Source: Craterostigma plantagineum (Eukaryota > Streptophyta > Magnoliopsida > Lamiales > Linderniaceae). Taken from it: a stretch of DNA of 64,000 nt. The stretch covers positions 1 to 64,000 of the forward strand of contig JAPQWV010001551.1 in NCBI GenBank assembly GCA_027422505.1. Direction: 5' to 3'. The notes below the pieces were generated by a model. That model was given only the letters and a program-made list of their open reading frames with translations. It was not told the origin of the DNA and ran no database searches. How positions within the stretch are numbered: position 1 is the stretch's first letter; each line of letters begins with the position of its first letter. Of the stretch, positions 60,558-64,000 are shown piece by piece. The position numbers and the translations under genes are program-made.

Positions 60558-61133
60558 CAAGGTTTTAAAAACCGGACCGGACCGGCCGGTTCGGCCGGAA
60601 ACCGGCGAACCGGTCGTAAATCCGGTCCGTTTCCGGTCTGGTTTGAACTTTAATTAAAAAAAAGGAAAAACAGTAAAATACAGTATAATATACAAAATTG
60701 AGTAAATGTATCCAAATTTGAACGTGGCCCAGTGGTTAAATGATTGGCTTTTATGTGGGTTGTTGGGTTCGAATCCCACAACCCTCATTTTTCTTGTTTT
60801 AAAATAAACTAAAGCACCATATTTTTTACATTTATTTACTTTTGAACCCAATTTATAGATTTAATTTTGTAGCCTTGGTATAATTAATTTCAAATACCAA
60901 TGCAATTTACTTTTATTAATTTTGACCCTCTATTTAATAAAATAAAAGAAGTTACTAAATAAACATCTATATACTCTATGTTATTTGGTTGATTCAATGA
61001 TAAAGTATATTTAATTATATTTAAAGATACCGGTTTGACTCCGGTTTGATTCCAGTTTTATACCGGTTAAACTACTAAACCTTAAACCACTAAAATTTCC
61101 GGTCCGTTTCGAAAACTCGATTTCAGAACCATG
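60558..61133. mobile_element. hAT-like TIR element with ACCGG-rich ends and a tRNA-like insert
   Basis: The left end CAAGGTTTTAAAAACCGGAC pairs with the reverse right end CATGGTTCTGAAATCGAG and on to CGAAACGGACCGG. Both flanks carry GTATGG (60552-60557 and 61134-61139), part of a probable 8-bp duplication disturbed by an indel. The ends are full of ACCGGTC words and the middle is AT-rich. Confidence 0.6.
60724..60786 (+). other. tRNA-like sequence with pol III A- and B-box motifs
   Basis: GTGGCCCAGTGGTTAAATG resembles a tRNA A box and GGGTTCGAATCCC an exact B box about 30 bp later, inside the hAT-like element. The T-arm hairpin (GGGTTCGAATCCC with GTTG/CAAC outside) is convincing, but the acceptor and anticodon stems cannot be completed. 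Either a SINE head or a tRNA fragment carried by the element; not a functional tRNA. Confidence 0.5.
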
Positions 61134-61139
61134 GTATGG

Positions 61140-61523
61140 ACTTTAGATGATTTTGTCCGCTAGTGAATAGGTATTGAAACTAGGTGGGTGTATATAGGAA
61201 ACAAATATTTGTTTAATTTTTATTTTCTTCGATGAAAATCATGCAGCAAAATCCGGCCCAAATCTCGATTCATCTCAATCTCTTTTTCAATTGTATCGCA
61301 AGAACACTCCCTCCAAATCTATGAACAAAGAATGGCGTTCGCGATCTAGGATTTAATCAGTTTTACCAGTTAAACCCCCAAAGGTGATGATTGGCGATTG
61401 ATCCGCGGCAATTACGGGCCTCCGATTACCAAACGGCGTTCAGACGGGTGGCGATATCGATCAAATTCCGAAGCTCGCCTCTCAAAATCCGCAGCTCAAT
61501 CGTCAAGTTCTGTCCATCGTGAA
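61140..61523 (+). promoter_or_regulatory. Upstream and 5' leader region of the SEC23-like gene
   Basis: No specific motif can be defended. The 5' untranslated region probably begins near 61250 and runs to the ATG at 61524; the open frame upstream of that ATG has no family support. Confidence 0.35.
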
Positions 61524-64000
61524 ATGTCAAACCCTAATCAACAGCAATCATACCTCCACACTGTGCCTCCCAGCCCCCGCGTTGCAGAATCAGCTCAGGC
61601 GCATTCACATTCTCCTGCATCATCGCCGGCGCCATCGCCATCGCCATCACAGTCAAGGTTCCGCCTCCACCAATTATACAGCCAAATCGGTTCCCTTCGC
61701 CTTCAATAAGTACGCTTCCTTCCCTTTCGCCGACCAATGGTATTCCTAGGATGAGCACCCCGCAGGGCCTCCGATGTTCTCGTCGCCACTTCGACCAGCC
61801 GCTGGGCCGTTTAGGACTTCTCCATCCACGCCTCAGCCAGTGGCTCATTCTTCCAATTCATCGCTGCCGACATCTTCAACTTCGCGTTTCTCAAATGGAT
61901 CGGCTGAAGTGCAGCTTGCGGATCAGTTTGTTGATAGTAGTGACAGCCATTCGCCCAATGTTCTATTTTCAGCTCACAAGGTATCTTTCTGGTCTTTTCT
62001 GGTGTTCTTTTAGACTTTAGTTAAAGGCTGTGAAATTGTGTGGTAGTAACTAAGTGATTGTTGAGATATTGGCTGTAACTCGTCCGTTTGCAACAAGTTT
62101 CGATGAGAACGTGTCAGAGTTTAGAACCAATGCTGTACGTATGTGATTGGAATTGTTAAAAGCATCATCAGTAATCAGGCTCAGCTGTGCGCGTTTGGTT
62201 GGGTTAATGTCAAGTTATAGAAGCCATATACTGTTCATAAAAAGCTGATTTATTTACTGGGATGGTTATGTTTTCTGGTGCATTAGACGTAGAACCACTC
62301 AGACGTAATATAAGCATTGATACAGCTGAATCTTTAAAATTGAAATGTTTTTTCCTGGAACTGTTTTCTTGTAGTAGTATCTTATATGATGGCTTTGTTT
62401 GTTAGGTGTTGAAGCAAAAGAAACTAATGAATCTTCCGAGTTTGGGATTTGGTGCTTTGTTTTCTCCTGGGAGGGAGATTTCACAGGGGCCTCAGATTGT
62501 ACAGAGGGATCCACATCGCTGCAGCAATTGTGGCTCGTATTCTAATCTGTACTGCAGTATCTTGTTAGGTTCAGGGCAGTGGCAATGTGTGATATGTAGA
62601 AACTTGAATGGAAGTGAAGGCGAATACATTGCTCCTAGTAAGGAGGAGTTGCGGAATTTCCCTGAATTGGCTTCGCCCCTCGTGGATTATGTTCAGACTA
62701 GCAACAAGACACCTGGTTTCACTCTAGTTTCCGACTCTAGATCCTCCGCTCCTATTGTTCTGGTAATAGATGAATGTTTGGACGAGCAAAACCTACAGCA
62801 TCTGCAAAGCTCCTTACATGCATTTATAGATTCCTTGCCTCCAACGACCAGACTTGGGATCATTCTGTACGGTCGAATGGTATCTGTGTATGATTTTTCT
62901 GAGGAATCAATGGCGTCTGCTGATGTTATTTCTGGTGATAAATCGCCGAGTGAAGATGGCTTAAGGGCACTGATCTACGGTACTGGGATATACTTGGCAC
63001 CACTCCATGCATCGCTTCCTACTGCACACACAATCTTGTCGTCTTTAAGACCGTATCTTTTGAAGTTGCCAGAAGACGGCAGAGACCGTTGCTTAGGTGC
63101 AGCAGTGGAGGTTGCCCTGTCTATTGTTCAGGGACCTTCAGCTGAAATATCAAGAACTGTTGTAAAAAGGCCAGGTGGTAATAGCAGAATCATTGTTTGT
63201 GCAGGCGGGCCTTGCACCTATGGTCCTGGCTCTGTTCCTCATTCTCAGGCTCATCCAAATTATGCTCATATGGAGAAATCGGCGTCAAAATGGATGGACA
63301 ATCTTGGTCGTGAGGCTCGTAGGCGAAATACGGTAGTTGATGTACTTTGTGCAGGGACATGCCCTATTCGAGTTCCTATAGTACAGCCTCTGGCTAAATC
63401 TTCTGGGGGAGCGTTGATTCTCCACGACGACTTTGGTGAAGCATATGGTGTGAACTTGCAGAGGGCATCATTGAGGACTGCTGGTTCACACGGTTTATTG
63501 GAGATTCGCTGTTCGGATGATATTTTTATAAGTCAGGTCATAGGCCCTGGCGAGGAGGCACAGATGGATAGCCAAGAATATTTTAAAAACGACATTGCCC
63601 TTTCCATACAAGTGATCAGCGTTGAAGAAACGCAGAGTTTTGCGTTGTCTATGGAAACTCGTGGAGATATCAAGAGCGATTTTGTGTACTTCCAATTTGT
63701 AGTTCTGTATTCTAGTATTTATCAAGCCGAGATTTCTAGAGTTATTACTGTTAGGCTTCCGACGGTGGATAGTGTTTCAGCATACCTGGAGAGTGCTCAA
63801 GATGAAGTAATTGCCGTTCTTATTGGGAAAAGATGTCTTCTGCAAGCCAACAACTTTAAAAATGCTCTTGATATGAGGGTGACTATTGACGAGAGGATTA
63901 AAGATGTTGCTAGTAAGCTTGGTTCACAAGTGCCAAGCTCAAAGCTCTATCGTTATCCCAAGGAGATTTGTGTGTTGCCCGAGCTTTTATTCCATCTGAG
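61524..64000 (+). CDS. SEC23-like COPII coat protein (At4g01810 type), partial at the window edge
   Basis: COPII coat component family acting in ER-to-Golgi vesicle budding; this divergent SEC23 branch has a long proline/serine-rich N-terminus. Exon 1 (61524 to about 61980) starts MSNPNQQQSYLHTVPPSP and ends GSAEVQLADQFVD...LFSAHK, with at least one frame slip near 61700. Exon 2 starts at 62406 (VLKQKKLMNLPSLGFGAL) and stays open to the window end. It has the zinc finger CSNCGSYSNLYC...WQCVIC and SKEELRNFPELASPLVDYV. The trunk begins APIVLVIDECLDEQNL; then come FALSMETRGDIKSDF and the helical-domain start LPTVDSVSAYLESAQDEV. The gelsolin-like C-terminal domain must lie beyond base 64000. Confidence 0.93.

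Noticed and set aside
60724..60786. A functional tRNA gene
   Set aside because: Only the A box, B box and T arm can be recognised; acceptor and anticodon stems do not pair.

Overview
This is nuclear genomic DNA of a flowering plant, most likely a eudicot. The evidence is spliced genes for a WRKY factor, a phytepsin-type aspartic protease with the plant-specific insert, the glycine decarboxylase T-protein, a Di19 zinc-finger protein, a GT8 GATL enzyme and a SWINGER-type Polycomb methyltransferase, together with Copia, Tc1/mariner, hAT, Mutator-like and PIF/Harbinger elements. An asterid or Lamiales source is only an impression. There are no operons; genes are separated by transposon-filled gaps.

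Layout. 80-2467 (+) group IIb WRKY. 5266-7810 (+) phytepsin-like protease. 7914-12542 a 4.6 kb Mutator-like element filled with GTACC-bearing repeats. 13678-15506 (-) T-protein. 16960-17400 an 87-bp tandem repeat. 18171-18477 (+) a defensin-like cysteine-rich peptide, with a broken relative at about 25.3 kb. 19114-24785 a Copia element whose 5' LTR is split by a complete mariner element. 27292-28345 (-) Di19. 29067-30131 (-) GATL. 30.9-38.5 kb a transposon cluster: a retroposon-like block, a Harbinger MITE, a GC-rich hAT element containing another element, and a 4.5 kb Harbinger element carrying a GRF-zinc-finger gene. 38879-40501 (+) a conserved plant gene of unknown function. 41163-45870 (-) SWINGER. 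46.1-47.8 kb two TIR elements. 48385-49217 (-) a membrane protein. 50242-50711 (-) ubiquitin-eS31 and 51080-53589 (+) a mitochondrial-type release factor, transcribed divergently. 53800-55413 a hAT element containing a Mutator-like element. 55441-60368 a young full-length Copia element. 61524-64000 (+) a SEC23-like gene running off the window.

Two themes stand out. First, most genes (WRKY, protease, T-protein, GATL, ubiquitin-eS31, release factor and others) contain isolated one-base indels, mostly at short homopolymers, while both flanking frames match the family closely. Ubiquitin itself is hit. This looks more like uncorrected read errors than gene death, although SWINGER shows none. Second, the transposable-element ends are well preserved: target-site duplications can be read for at least ten elements, giving four clear nestings and an insertion order.

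I found no wholly new gene system. The best candidates for undescribed biology are the GTACC-repeat Mutator-like family, the Harbinger element with a GRF-zinc-finger passenger and a collapsed transposase core, and the small six-cysteine secreted peptide.
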